64,000 bases of DNA, taken from a virus. This document shows, one piece after another, positions 9,166 through 18,314 of the stretch. The notes below the pieces were generated by a model. The model had not been told where the DNA came from. It searched no databases and worked only from the letters and a program-made list of their open reading frames with translations. Location of the stretch: positions 124,001-188,000 of the IMG/VR virus record IMGVR_UViG_3300020477_000014. One strand, 5' to 3'. The position numbers were made by a program, and so were the translations under genes. How positions within the stretch are numbered: the first letter of the stretch is position 1; every line of letters begins with the position of its first letter.

Positions 9166-12100
9166 TGACCACTCTCGGGGCTTTATTGGCGGCAATGGGC
9201 ATTGCTGAGCATACGCAGAATACTGCGGCTAGCAAGATTAAGGCGGCATGCGAAAAAGATTTGGCGGCAAGCAAAGCCGATTGTCTGAAAAAATGCCAGA
9301 CTGATCATACAGGAGATTTTCGCGAGAGATGCAAAGAGATCTGCGCGGACACCTACAGCCAACAGTTGACTAAGTGTATTACGGAGGCTGGCGATCAGGC
9401 GTCGGGAATTTCTGCGGCTCGAGAATCTTTGGTGCCGCACTTAGAAGAGGCTTACAAAACCACTCAAGAGTGTGCCTCTTCATTGTCTGCAAACCAAACA
9501 CAACTACAAAACACCCTGACACAAGTTTATGCTAGCAATAAAGAGATGTTTGGAGCTAGCTTACAAGCCAGCGCAGAGTCGTTTGGCGGGGGAACCTCTG
9601 TGGACCCTCAATTGGTGACAAAGGGAGCCACCATTTCTAATTTTCAAAGCTCGATGGGTACATGGCCAGCAACGGCTACTGTTCTTCAAGATGCTGCGTG
9701 TGCTTCTATTCTACATCGTATAATTGCGTCAGAAAGAGGAAGTCTCGTGCTTCCGGATTTTCCCGCCCTTACTGATGATGAGCAAAATTTTCAATTATCT
9801 CAAGAATTTGGAGGGGGCGGAGCATCTTTAACCACCTTTGGGGATACGATGACGAACATGTACCCTGTGGGATGGGCATCCTTGTTTGCTGTTATTTTGG
9901 CTCAATGTGAGCTTATCGTGAGCGAGAAGCTTTTTATACCGCCCGGCGCCGGCGGTGCTTTGACGAGCGAAGAGGAAAACTCTGGCGCTGTTTTTGCAGC
10001 TATTAACTCCGCTAATCACGCCGCTACAGAAGGGTCCGAAGGTTCCGCAACAATTCAGGATGTGTTTAATACCGGTGGATCGACTTTTTTTGCGGGAAAC
10101 AATAAGGATTTGTCCCCTCTTGTGTTGTTGCGGCATTTAACTGCGGCGGGAAAAATATTAAAATCTATTAATGAGACTTCTACAGTATATTTAGATGATG
10201 TCGAGCCGCGACAGCATACGGTTGGCAATTATTTATTGAGTTCTCCTGTTACCGATTTGTTGAACATCTTAGGTAAAATTAAAAAAGATTCAGATTGCAT
10301 TAAAAATGCTCATGATAAATTTGTGAAGGCAGCAGAAAAAGAACAACAAACAATTAAGGATAATTATAAAGGCACTACATGGAATCCTTTAAATAGTCCG
10401 CCTCCTAATGTTTTGGATGCACTCGATCAAATGGAGCAAGATCCCGAAGAGTTTCTTGCTGAAGGTGGACAAGAGCTTTTTTTAAGAAAGGCAATCTTCA
10501 AGGAGCAGTGTTGGTTGTTGGCATACGTTGATTTGCTAGCACAATTTAAACAGAAACATTTAGATCCTGGCAAATCTTTGGGTACTGGTCCTCAAGATGG
10601 CGTGAAAGAAGGCACCGCCAACAAGCATTTGCCTTATTCGTCTTTTACTATTAATAAGCGGAAAGATAGAAATGCTAACGCCACCTTGCTTGTAGACGGA
10701 GAACCCTATGCTTTTATGAACCGCCTTGTTTGCAATCCACTTTATTCTAGTTACTATCACGATATTCCCACCTCCGAACTTTCCAATATTCAGCCTAAGA
10801 TTAGATTATTTAAAGTTACTTATGATGCTGATAATTCGACGTTAGCTGAAACTGAAATTAATTTTGATTCTCATTTTTCCCCAGCGGCCGCTAGCGCTTT
10901 AAGCAACAGCATCAAAGAGCGTAAACGCCGCGGTGTCGGCGTGGGAATAAAAAGCTTCACTTTTTCTTATGATGGGGGGAACCCTTTTGCGATTAAGAAA
11001 AGTATTGCAGCCAATCTTAAAATTTTTGCTAATAATATAGAGGAACTCTTTGAATCACGCGGCTCAAAGAGTGAGCCATGGCGGTATGTCGATCTGGCTT
11101 TGAAGACGGGAGGATCCACTCTGACACAGGCTATAGATAATCTTGATCCCGCAGAGGGAGCCGCTCTTGATCAGGAGTGTTTTGATCATGTGAAAGAAAA
11201 TAGCGATCGTTACGCTTTAAATTTTCGCCTTAAGGCGCAAGTGGGACTAACGGCACCCAAAACAGGACCGAGCGGATTGGGGACATACGTAGATGCCTTG
11301 CAAGAATCTTATGTTACTCTGAATTTGACCCCTACGGTTCACTCTTTCGAGTTAGATGATATGGGAAGGGTGGTGCTGAATATAAACTTTCTGGCTTATA
11401 TTGATGACATGTTCGATCAGCCCATATTTAATGTCTTTGCGAATGCCAAATACCAAACCGCCGAAAATCAACAAAAATCGGTGTCTCTGGCGCGCATTGA
11501 AAGAGAGATGGAAATTGAGTCGTTTAAATTAAAGTGTGCCGCCGGCACTCATGAAATAAATGAAAAGCGCAAAGAATATACTCATCAAGTTGGACACGAA
11601 ACTGCTGCTAGCCTGTCGTCTTTGATAGGGCATTTGATGGTGCGGGATTTGGTATATTACGTTACTCTAGGCGCAGACGAAATGAATCTGTTTACTCAAG
11701 ACGGACCAACAGAGGCTTTCAAAACGTTGCGGTCAGAATTGTCGGCGCAGATAAATGGGAAACCTACACCCGAAAAAGATATTTGTGCGGAAGGGGGAGA
11801 CAAAGATTCTGCACCCGAATTACTAGGAATTGTTAGTAACGGGAGCCAGCGGTTTTCTAATATGGATGGTCGGGTCGGAGCCGCAATGCAAGAATATGCA
11901 CAAGCCTACGGTGAAGGAGAAACCAGTGGCGCAATTCTACAGGCACTTATTTCTGGAGGGGATCCCAATCAACACACTCTTTCGTTCTTTTTTGTAAGCG
12001 ACTTAATAGATGTGATTTTAGAAAACATTGAAGCAGAACTAGCTTCTTTGCCGGGCGCCCTGGAAACGTTGAAGTCGTCGTCGCACGTTAAGGCTTCTCA

Positions 12101-13178
12101 GGTTAGCTCCCGCCAACGAGAGATGAGGCAATATTTAATTAGTTTTAAAAAAATACGCGTTTTGTTGGGACCGGCTGAATTGTATACAGTTTCGTCGAAC
12201 GGAGAACAGGTGCGCACAATTGCGAATTTAGGCGACATGCCTATTTCCACCAAATATTTTTTAGAATGGATGATGGAAAAAATGCTTAAAAAACAAGAAG
12301 TGTTCTATCCTTTGACTAAATTTATAAATGATTTCTTTAATGATTTATTAAATAATTTCCTTAATAATGATTCTTGCTTTGGATTTTCCATTAAGCAACA
12401 AACACGCATTAATCAGGCTGCTGTCACTGCTTTCAGTCGTAATAATGGCATTGATTCTCTTTCGGCTAAATTGTTTCAGAACAAAAAGCCCTCCCAACAA
12501 AAGGTGCGAATCGATTTGAGTGATGGTGCATTGTGGACCCAAGGTTCCCCATTGTTGGAGCTTTCAGGTCCTGCTGGGAGTGCTAAAACTAAAATTTCTA
12601 ACCAGCACGAGATGAATTATATGATCTTTTTCGCTGGTAGAGTTCAGCCGACAGAACTTATGCAAGGCAAACGATTGAGTTGGAAGGACAAGAGGGGTAC
12701 ACTCCACTTAGGTGATCAGGTGCGTGGAATCAATCATTATCTTTTAGGAAAAGACCGCGGGATTATTAAAAATATTAAACTTTCCAAAACTCAAGTGCCC
12801 GGGCTTGCAGAGGTTAGGTTCGAGCAAGATGGGTACGATGGGCTCTCTCAATTAAGGGTTATATATAATGTAGAAATTACTACTTATGCTGATGTACACG
12901 CGTGGCCTGGCACTTATATTTATGTTGATCCCAGAGGCTTTAGTCCTGGTGGGTTGGCGATACCTGACTCTTCACTAGATTTTACAGATTTGGGAATCGG
13001 AGGTTATTATATGATTATTCGTTCTGAGCACGGCTTTGGCGAAGGATTCGCCCAAACCACAATACACGCTCAATGGGTCAATGCTATAGAGAACGACGCC
13101 AAAAACAACCAATGTGTAATTCTTAAAGAGGCTTCGGGGGGAGATGGTATGCGTAGGAAGAAAGGGGGGTGTTCTTAA
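9165..13178 (+). CDS. large baseplate structural protein, family not recognised
   Basis: This 1337-residue protein sits in the baseplate operon and starts in a TAATG overlap with the gp53-like gene. Residues 25-75 are rich in Cys and charged residues, with at least six cysteines. The centre (about 560-760) has a beta-rich region ending in LDDMGRVVLNINFLAYIDD. The last 190 residues include GRVQPTELMQGK, a long beta-rich stretch and HAWPGTYIYVDPRGF, which look like a virion-protein fold. The C-terminal 15 residues are basic with a final Cys. No signal peptide is seen. A hub or wedge role is inferred from position only. Confidence 0.55.
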   Translation: MTTLGALLAAMGIAEHTQNTAASKIKAACEKDLAASKADCLKKCQTDHTGDFRERCKEICADTYSQQLTKCITEAGDQASGISAARESLVPHLEEAYKTTQECASSLSANQTQLQNTLTQVYASNKEMFGASLQASAESFGGGTSVDPQLVTKGATISNFQSSMGTWPATATVLQDAACASILHRIIASERGSLVLPDFPALTDDEQNFQLSQEFGGGGASLTTFGDTMTNMYPVGWASLFAVILAQCELIVSEKLFIPPGAGGALTSEEENSGAVFAAINSANHAATEGSEGSATIQDVFNTGGSTFFAGNNKDLSPLVLLRHLTAAGKILKSINETSTVYLDDVEPRQHTVGNYLLSSPVTDLLNILGKIKKDSDCIKNAHDKFVKAAEKEQQTIKDNYKGTTWNPLNSPPPNVLDALDQMEQDPEEFLAEGGQELFLRKAIFKEQCWLLAYVDLLAQFKQKHLDPGKSLGTGPQDGVKEGTANKHLPYSSFTINKRKDRNANATLLVDGEPYAFMNRLVCNPLYSSYYHDIPTSELSNIQPKIRLFKVTYDADNSTLAETEINFDSHFSPAAASALSNSIKERKRRGVGVGIKSFTFSYDGGNPFAIKKSIAANLKIFANNIEELFESRGSKSEPWRYVDLALKTGGSTLTQAIDNLDPAEGAALDQECFDHVKENSDRYALNFRLKAQVGLTAPKTGPSGLGTYVDALQESYVTLNLTPTVHSFELDDMGRVVLNINFLAYIDDMFDQPIFNVFANAKYQTAENQQKSVSLARIEREMEIESFKLKCAAGTHEINEKRKEYTHQVGHETAASLSSLIGHLMVRDLVYYVTLGADEMNLFTQDGPTEAFKTLRSELSAQINGKPTPEKDICAEGGDKDSAPELLGIVSNGSQRFSNMDGRVGAAMQEYAQAYGEGETSGAILQALISGGDPNQHTLSFFFVSDLIDVILENIEAELASLPGALETLKSSSHVKASQVSSRQREMRQYLISFKKIRVLLGPAELYTVSSNGEQVRTIANLGDMPISTKYFLEWMMEKMLKKQEVFYPLTKFINDFFNDLLNNFLNNDSCFGFSIKQQTRINQAAVTAFSRNNGIDSLSAKLFQNKKPSQQKVRIDLSDGALWTQGSPLLELSGPAGSAKTKISNQHEMNYMIFFAGRVQPTELMQGKRLSWKDKRGTLHLGDQVRGINHYLLGKDRGIIKNIKLSKTQVPGLAEVRFEQDGYDGLSQLRVIYNVEITTYADVHAWPGTYIYVDPRGFSPGGLAIPDSSLDFTDLGIGGYYMIIRSEHGFGEGFAQTTIHAQWVNAIENDAKNNQCVILKEASGGDGMRRKKGGCS

Positions 13179-13183
13179 TAATT

Positions 13184-14446
13184 ATGTCGACGTATTTTAA
13201 AGAAAGCAATAATGAAACTACGATAAAGTTATATAATAAAAGTATTATTTATAAAGACCGCGCGATCCGGTCGGAGGATAATAATATAGTTGATTTTAAT
13301 CGGGGAGAAAAAACGTTTTTTGGGCGCATTCGAAGAGATTCAACTCCGGTAATTGTAACGTCTCAGAGGTCTCTCAAAAAGATAAAAAACAGCCCTCCTG
13401 GCGAACCCCCCCAACGAGCTATGAATTTCGTGGTAGATGTATTCCACGAGATGACAACGCAATTTAAAAAATGCGCTGAATTGGGGAAGATCGATGGAGA
13501 CGAGCCTTTCTTGGGAAATTTGGTTGCCCACCAATCCTACCAGGACCCACGCCGCCTTTATATAGAATATAAAAATTCTCTTTTTGGTCACATAGCGAGT
13601 TATTTCCGGGTTAATAATGTTTATGTGGAAGATTTTCCTTCTTTTGTGCATAAATTTTTGTCGATGGCTCGCGGAATAACTCAGACCACGCGTATTACTT
13701 TTCCTGGCTTCGTTAAAAGCCGAGATTGTCCTATTTTAGTGAGTGGGTTGGCGATTGAAATCGCCGCAGACCAAGATTGCGCTAATGATGACGAAAAAGT
13801 AAAACAATTTATTAATAGTAAAAATTGGGATTTTTATGTTAATACTTGCGATACGTATGGTTTTATGATAGACTATAATATACCTTGGAGAATTGTGGCA
13901 GATATTGATTCTGAAATAATGCGAGAATATGCCGGGCTTTATGGATATGTTTCCCCGCAAGATCTATTAGAGAGAGCCTACACAAGCGTGGCAGCTAACT
14001 ACTCTCACAACACGCTGGTTGATGATTTGTTTGTTTTGTATAACCATGTAAGGGTCCCCTATTGGTCTCAAACTATAACATGCCGAGATGGAAGCACGAA
14101 ACAGATAAGTAAATTTTCTAAAACATATACCCGAGAGCAACTATTAACGACAATGACTGAATCCGACTTTTTCCAAATATTCTTACAATTGCGTCTTTAT
14201 GAAGAGCGCCCCGATCTTAATGACTCTGAGATCCAACAGTTGGTGAAAGATGTTGGCGGCATGGTAAGTAGCGGCAAGAAAGCATATGGATTGAAAATAT
14301 TTGAAAGAATTATTAATAAAGAATTTGACAAAATTGGTTCTTTCAGTTATATTAGATATTCAGATAAAAAGAAATTGGAGCAGTCTTTCTCTGAGGGAGA
14401 GGTGGACGCTATAAAGGTAGATGCAGATGATATTTCAAGCTATTGA
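13184..14446 (+). CDS. probable virion structural protein of the baseplate operon, unknown family
   Basis: The 420-residue protein begins at ATG 13184, 13 bases after an AAGGGGGG site that lies inside the end of the previous gene. An upstream in-frame start at 13169 would add five hydrophobic residues and is less likely. It is mixed alpha/beta with many aromatic residues, and the C-terminus is charged. No enzyme motif is recognised. Co-direction and tight spacing with the large baseplate gene suggest a structural role; it overlaps the following polymerase gene by 26 bases, so the two are probably cotranslated. Confidence 0.45.
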   Translation: MSTYFKESNNETTIKLYNKSIIYKDRAIRSEDNNIVDFNRGEKTFFGRIRRDSTPVIVTSQRSLKKIKNSPPGEPPQRAMNFVVDVFHEMTTQFKKCAELGKIDGDEPFLGNLVAHQSYQDPRRLYIEYKNSLFGHIASYFRVNNVYVEDFPSFVHKFLSMARGITQTTRITFPGFVKSRDCPILVSGLAIEIAADQDCANDDEKVKQFINSKNWDFYVNTCDTYGFMIDYNIPWRIVADIDSEIMREYAGLYGYVSPQDLLERAYTSVAANYSHNTLVDDLFVLYNHVRVPYWSQTITCRDGSTKQISKFSKTYTREQLLTTMTESDFFQIFLQLRLYEERPDLNDSEIQQLVKDVGGMVSSGKKAYGLKIFERIINKEFDKIGSFSYIRYSDKKKLEQSFSEGEVDAIKVDADDISSY

Positions 14447-15599
14447 TGACAAATCCGAATGTGTTGGAGTTTATGTAGATGGCAAATTATATTTTGAAGA
14501 CTTTCCGTCAGATCTTTCGAAGACGTGGAGCTATACTGGTTCACTAAAGGATCACGTTGAATATGCATGGATCCATACTCAAGGTTTGACCTTGATGGAG
14601 GCAGCCCCTCAAGAATTGCAAGTAGATTTATCTGCGGCGTTAAAGAAAATGGAAGCTTATAGGCGTTCGTTTCAGATTGCTAAGGTCAATTTGAATGATC
14701 ATTGTATTTTTGATTTGGTTCCGCATGGTTTTCTTTCTGAATTTTGTGAACTAAAAAATAAGATTACAGCACACGTTTTTGATACGTTTCCTCCCCCTCC
14801 TAACTATGATCATTTGGTGGGGGTCCATCGGCTGCTTCATAAAATTAGCTATCAAGAATTAAATTTGAATGTAGATGGTTGTCGTCATTTGCTTTACAGC
14901 AGTACCGGACGATTAAAAATTAATGAACTCATTAAAAATTATCGCCATATTTATTATAATTTATTTGGCACCGTAACAGGCAGGCTAACAACCAATCAAC
15001 ACTCTTTTCCTATTTTGACTTTGCGTAAGGATCTGAGAGCGATTTTAAAACCGCACAATGATCTGTTTGTAAGCATGGATTATAACGGTGCGGAAATTAG
15101 AACCTTTCTCGATTTATGCGGCAGCGAACAGCCGACGGTGGATATTCATACCTGGAATATAGAAAATATTTTTGAGAACAAAGATATGACGCGAGATGAG
15201 GCTAAAACACTGTTTTTCGCATGGTTGTATAATCCTGAATCTGATCAGATCGATGACGAAATATATAATCGTAAAAAACTTCTTGACACCTGTTATCAAA
15301 ACGGTTATATTACTACTAAATACGGAAGGCATATAAAAGTGGAAGAGCGAAAAGCATTGAATTATCTCATACAAAGTACCACCGCAGATAGAGTGTTGGC
15401 TAAGGCAGTAATGATGGACAAGTTGTTGGAAGGTCGCAGTTCTTTTGTCTCTCATATTATTCATGATGAGGTGGTAATAGACTATGATGATAGCGATAGG
15501 GACATAATGGAAAATTTAAAAAATCTTTTCGAAGATGGATATTTGGCCAACATTAATGCCGGCAAGGATTATTACAATTTAAACAAGTTGGATATATGA
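14421..15599 (+). CDS. short family A DNA polymerase (PolA / T7 gp5-like palm and fingers)
   Basis: The 392-residue protein carries the family A polymerase signature in order: GTVTGRLTT (183-191), motif A SMDYNGAEIR with catalytic Asp 220, motif B RDEAKTLFFAWLY with Lys 262 and Tyr 270, and motif C HIIHDEVV with Asp 349 and Glu 350. ERKALNYLIQSTTAD (309-323) is the conserved helix between them. There is no 3'-5' exonuclease domain and the thumb is reduced, so it is much shorter than T7 gp5 (704) or Pol I. True T4 relatives use a family B polymerase. Catalytic residues are intact, so it is probably active, perhaps for gap filling, repair or special replication. Confidence 0.85.
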   Translation: MQMIFQAIDDKSECVGVYVDGKLYFEDFPSDLSKTWSYTGSLKDHVEYAWIHTQGLTLMEAAPQELQVDLSAALKKMEAYRRSFQIAKVNLNDHCIFDLVPHGFLSEFCELKNKITAHVFDTFPPPPNYDHLVGVHRLLHKISYQELNLNVDGCRHLLYSSTGRLKINELIKNYRHIYYNLFGTVTGRLTTNQHSFPILTLRKDLRAILKPHNDLFVSMDYNGAEIRTFLDLCGSEQPTVDIHTWNIENIFENKDMTRDEAKTLFFAWLYNPESDQIDDEIYNRKKLLDTCYQNGYITTKYGRHIKVEERKALNYLIQSTTADRVLAKAVMMDKLLEGRSSFVSHIIHDEVVIDYDDSDRDIMENLKNLFEDGYLANINAGKDYYNLNKLDI

Positions 15600-16435
15600 T
15601 TTCAGTTATAGGGCTAGGCAATGCGGCTTCTCGAGTTGCTGAACAGTTTAGTACAACCGCCAATTACAACGTGTATTTATTAAATTCCAAAATATCTCGT
15701 AATTCCAAGCGGAAATTCAAACTGAAAGCGTTTGAAAATCCTGAATCATATGAAGAGAACATTCCAGACGTTGGGACGTTTTTTAAGGACCTTGACGATC
15801 ATGTTCAACTATTTATAGTGGGCTCTTCTTATAGTTCTAATTATGCTCTAGGGATTTTAGAACAGATCAAACAAAAGAAGGTTGAACTGTTTTATGTTCA
15901 GCCAGATACAGAACTGTTGACCGGGATCCCGAAAATGTTGGATAAACTAGTATTCAGTATTCTTCAAGAATATGCGCGCAGTGGCTTGTTGCATTCGTTT
16001 ACGGCGCTTTCCCATCTCAATGTGGAAAGAGCTATTGGGGATATACCAATTAAAAAATATTATGATACTATAAACTCAGCCATTTTTTCGGCGGTTCATT
16101 ACTGTAATTATTTCAATCATGCCGAACCAGAGATAGGATCCGTTTCAAAACCTTTAGACATTAATCGCATTCGTAGTATTGCTATGCTTAATCCAAAAAA
16201 TCTTCAAGAAAAATGGCTTTTTGATCTTGACAACGAGCGAGATATATGTTATTATATATGTATCAATCAAGATAAACTTGAAACCGATGGGAGTTTGCAT
16301 CGAAGAATAGTAGAGAAATTAAAAAACAAACCAAGAAATGCATTTAGAAAAATTTCTTATGCAATTTATGAAACACCACATGATGACTTTGGGTTCTGCG
16401 TTGCCCATACTAACGCAATACAAAATTACACTTGA
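15596..16435 (+). CDS. divergent tubulin/FtsZ-like protein (putative)
   Basis: The 279-residue protein overlaps the polymerase stop by ATGA. Its start MISVIGLGNAASRVAEQF resembles the first strand and Gly-rich loop of FtsZ. FIVGSSYSSNYALGILEQI occupies the place of the tubulin signature loop but lacks its GGGTGTG glycines. A long segment follows that matches FtsZ layout: a switch to 'PDTELL', a helical pair, and PLDINRIRSIAML, which parallels the FtsZ 'INVDFADVRSIM' strand. The C-terminal region could be the activation domain. Nucleotide binding would be altered. The family call is a pattern judgement. Confidence 0.45.
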   Translation: MISVIGLGNAASRVAEQFSTTANYNVYLLNSKISRNSKRKFKLKAFENPESYEENIPDVGTFFKDLDDHVQLFIVGSSYSSNYALGILEQIKQKKVELFYVQPDTELLTGIPKMLDKLVFSILQEYARSGLLHSFTALSHLNVERAIGDIPIKKYYDTINSAIFSAVHYCNYFNHAEPEIGSVSKPLDINRIRSIAMLNPKNLQEKWLFDLDNERDICYYICINQDKLETDGSLHRRIVEKLKNKPRNAFRKISYAIYETPHDDFGFCVAHTNAIQNYT

Positions 16436-16460
16436 CAAGCTACGTTGAGTGTGTTATATT
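16432..16460 (+). promoter_or_regulatory. sigma70-type promoter for the SSB gene
   Basis: TTGACA (16432-16437), 17 bases, TATATT (16455-16460). A stem-loop follows at 16465-16485 (ATACTGAG, loop GGAAG, CTTAGTAT), close to the expected transcript start, then AGGAGA and the ATG of the SSB gene. Confidence 0.85.
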
Positions 16461-16464
16461 AAAG

Positions 16465-16485
16465 ATACTGAGGGAAGCTTAGTAT
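16465..16485 (+). other. leader hairpin in the SSB transcript
   Basis: ATACTGAG and CTTAGTAT pair over eight bases with a five-base loop, within the first few bases of the predicted mRNA. A 5'-terminal hairpin can protect an mRNA from decay. Similar leader hairpins follow promoters at 22359, 40496 and 42964. Confidence 0.5.
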
Positions 16486-16512
16486 ACTATATTCTTAAAC
16501 AGGAGAAACAAA

Positions 16513-17283
16513 ATGGGAATTAATATGGAACTTATGCGCAAGAAACTTGCTGCCTTGCGTGGAAACGGCGGAGACGCCAAATCTTCAATCTGGTTTAAGC
16601 CAGATGAGGGTGACACAGATATTCGGATCGTTCCAATGAAAGATGGCGATCCGCTTAAAGAAATGCATTTTCACTATAATGTAGGAAACCATAACGGAGC
16701 AGTGCCATGCCCAAAGCGGAATTATGGCGAAGCATGTCCTATTTGTGAGTTTGCTTCACAATTGTGGAAAGAGGGCGTGAACAACAACGACGAAGAAAGC
16801 AAAAAATTAGCAAAGTCTCTTTTTGTTCGTCAGCGTTATTTTTCGCCCGTTGTGGTTCGGAATCGAGAAGACGAAGGCATTAAGGTATACGGGTATGGTA
16901 AGAAAGCCTACGAACTTTTGCTTGGTTACATTCTTGATCCTGAATATGGAGATATCACAGATGTTAATGAGGGTACTGATATCACCCTTACTTACACCAA
17001 ACCAAACAAACCGGGGGCATACCCCCAGACGAGCCTAAAAATGCGTCGAAACACTTCATCTTTGTTGGCGGATACAGAAGCTATCCCCTCCCTCCTTGAT
17101 GGTCTTCCGGAATTTGACTCCCTATTTGAAAGGTTGAGTACCGCCCAAGTGGAGGCGATTTTAGACGAGCAACTCGCCGGCGATTCTACTGCCGAGAGCC
17201 GCTCTTCCCAGACAACGCGATACAAAAAAGAAGAAGGATCCAGCAGTGTGGACCGCGCCTTCAATGAGTTAATGTCAGGGTAA
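16513..17283 (+). CDS. single-stranded DNA-binding protein (gp32-like)
   Basis: The 256-residue protein is the replication SSB. Residues about 20-130 contain the T4 gp32 core with a zinc subdomain: His-Xn-Cys (HNGAVPC), Cys at GEAC and Cys at PIC, giving a His-Cys3 site. The N-terminus MELMRKKLAALRG resembles the gp32 cooperativity domain. The C-terminal 40 residues are Ser-rich and end SVDRAFNELMSG, where gp32 has its acidic partner-binding tail. It has its own promoter and terminator, as suits a highly expressed protein. Confidence 0.9.
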   Translation: MGINMELMRKKLAALRGNGGDAKSSIWFKPDEGDTDIRIVPMKDGDPLKEMHFHYNVGNHNGAVPCPKRNYGEACPICEFASQLWKEGVNNNDEESKKLAKSLFVRQRYFSPVVVRNREDEGIKVYGYGKKAYELLLGYILDPEYGDITDVNEGTDITLTYTKPNKPGAYPQTSLKMRRNTSSLLADTEAIPSLLDGLPEFDSLFERLSTAQVEAILDEQLAGDSTAESRSSQTTRYKKEEGSSSVDRAFNELMSG

Positions 17284-17303
17284 TTTTTAGGCTACCACCG
17301 ATC

Positions 17304-17336
17304 GCAGACCGGGATAGTAAATAGTCTGCCTTTTTT
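17304..17336 (+). terminator. intrinsic terminator after the SSB gene
   Basis: GCAGAC (17304-17309) pairs with GTCTGC (17324-17329) and is followed by C and six T's. The terminator makes the SSB transcript a single-gene unit. Confidence 0.85.
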
Positions 17337-17353
17337 CTTGAAAGGAGATTTTA

Positions 17354-18187
17354 ATGTTAAATATGTTGAGCCTGTGTTTAGTGTTGGGGTGCGCCGACAC
17401 CCCTATTGATTCTAACGCAGATCTGATTAATGAGAGGCCGGATAATTATGACTCTAACCCCGAGTCATTACCTCACGACGATTCGGCAGGGTATAAGCCG
17501 GACATGGTTCTATTTCATAATGTATCGGTTCTTACGGAAGGAAATAAGATTTCATGTTTCGATGATGGAGACGATACCCCTTACTGTGGGGTTCAAAAGA
17601 TTATTTTGACAGTATGGGAAGATTACAATGGATTGAGTGATGAAAACAATTGTCAAGTGATTCATAGGTTGTCGCCAGAATATCTGGTGGAAATAGAAAG
17701 CGAAAGTGCCGATTTGTTTGTACAATACGGAGCCAAACAAGCCTGGGAGTTTGATGCTGTCCAATCATTCGTTTTGACGACACCATTGTGTGATATGATT
17801 CCCGAAGAAAGCGATCTGTCGCTCGTTCTCGATCATTTTAAAACTGAGAATGTGGCATTTGGATATAAACCACTTTCAGAGGCTATGCTAGCCGAGTATA
17901 AAGAAAGCTTTGGATCAAATTATACAGAAGAAGAGTGGACACAAAATGTAGAGCCTTACTTGTTGGGTATGACTAATCGTGTTGCTGGGCAATATCGCAC
18001 ACCCAATGTGGGAGCTATCTATAAGATTGAAGAGGAAACAAACGAATTAGTCGTTGACGATGACGGCAACAACACATTGGTCCCTTTTGTGGGTTCCGAG
18101 GTTCTGCCCGATGGTTATTACAGAGCGCCGCCTTATTATGTCTATGATATAACAAAATTTGTGCCGGATTCTGAAACGAGCGACTAA
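17354..18187 (+). CDS. predicted phage-encoded lipoprotein
   Basis: The 277-residue protein begins with a very short signal peptide ending LCLVLGC, a good lipobox with the lipidated Cys at about residue 13, then a flexible acidic linker rich in Asp, Asn and Pro. The mature part has four further cysteines (about 56, 65, 101, 147) suggesting disulfides in the periplasm. No family is recognised. Phage lipoproteins often block superinfection at the envelope, which is an inference here. The gene starts after AAAGGAG, just behind the SSB terminator; no promoter of either class is clear upstream. Confidence 0.6.
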   Translation: MLNMLSLCLVLGCADTPIDSNADLINERPDNYDSNPESLPHDDSAGYKPDMVLFHNVSVLTEGNKISCFDDGDDTPYCGVQKIILTVWEDYNGLSDENNCQVIHRLSPEYLVEIESESADLFVQYGAKQAWEFDAVQSFVLTTPLCDMIPEESDLSLVLDHFKTENVAFGYKPLSEAMLAEYKESFGSNYTEEEWTQNVEPYLLGMTNRVAGQYRTPNVGAIYKIEEETNELVVDDDGNNTLVPFVGSEVLPDGYYRAPPYYVYDITKFVPDSETSD

Positions 18188-18194
18188 TATTTTA

Positions 18195-18211
18195 CACCGT
18201 GCACAACGGTG
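18195..18211 (+). other. stem-loop between the lipoprotein and DUF262 genes
   Basis: CACCGT, loop GCACA, ACGGTG form a perfect 6-bp hairpin, without a T run. The rest of the 127-base gap (18188-18314) shows no clear promoter or gene. It may be a processing or weak termination site. Confidence 0.35.
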
Positions 18212-18314
18212 ACCGCAGGGAGGCATGGGTTTATAGATGTCTCGTTTACTTTCATGCAACATCTTTGCTAATAGACTTGTGAAGACTATGCACATTTAAA
18301 ACAGGAGAAAACAA

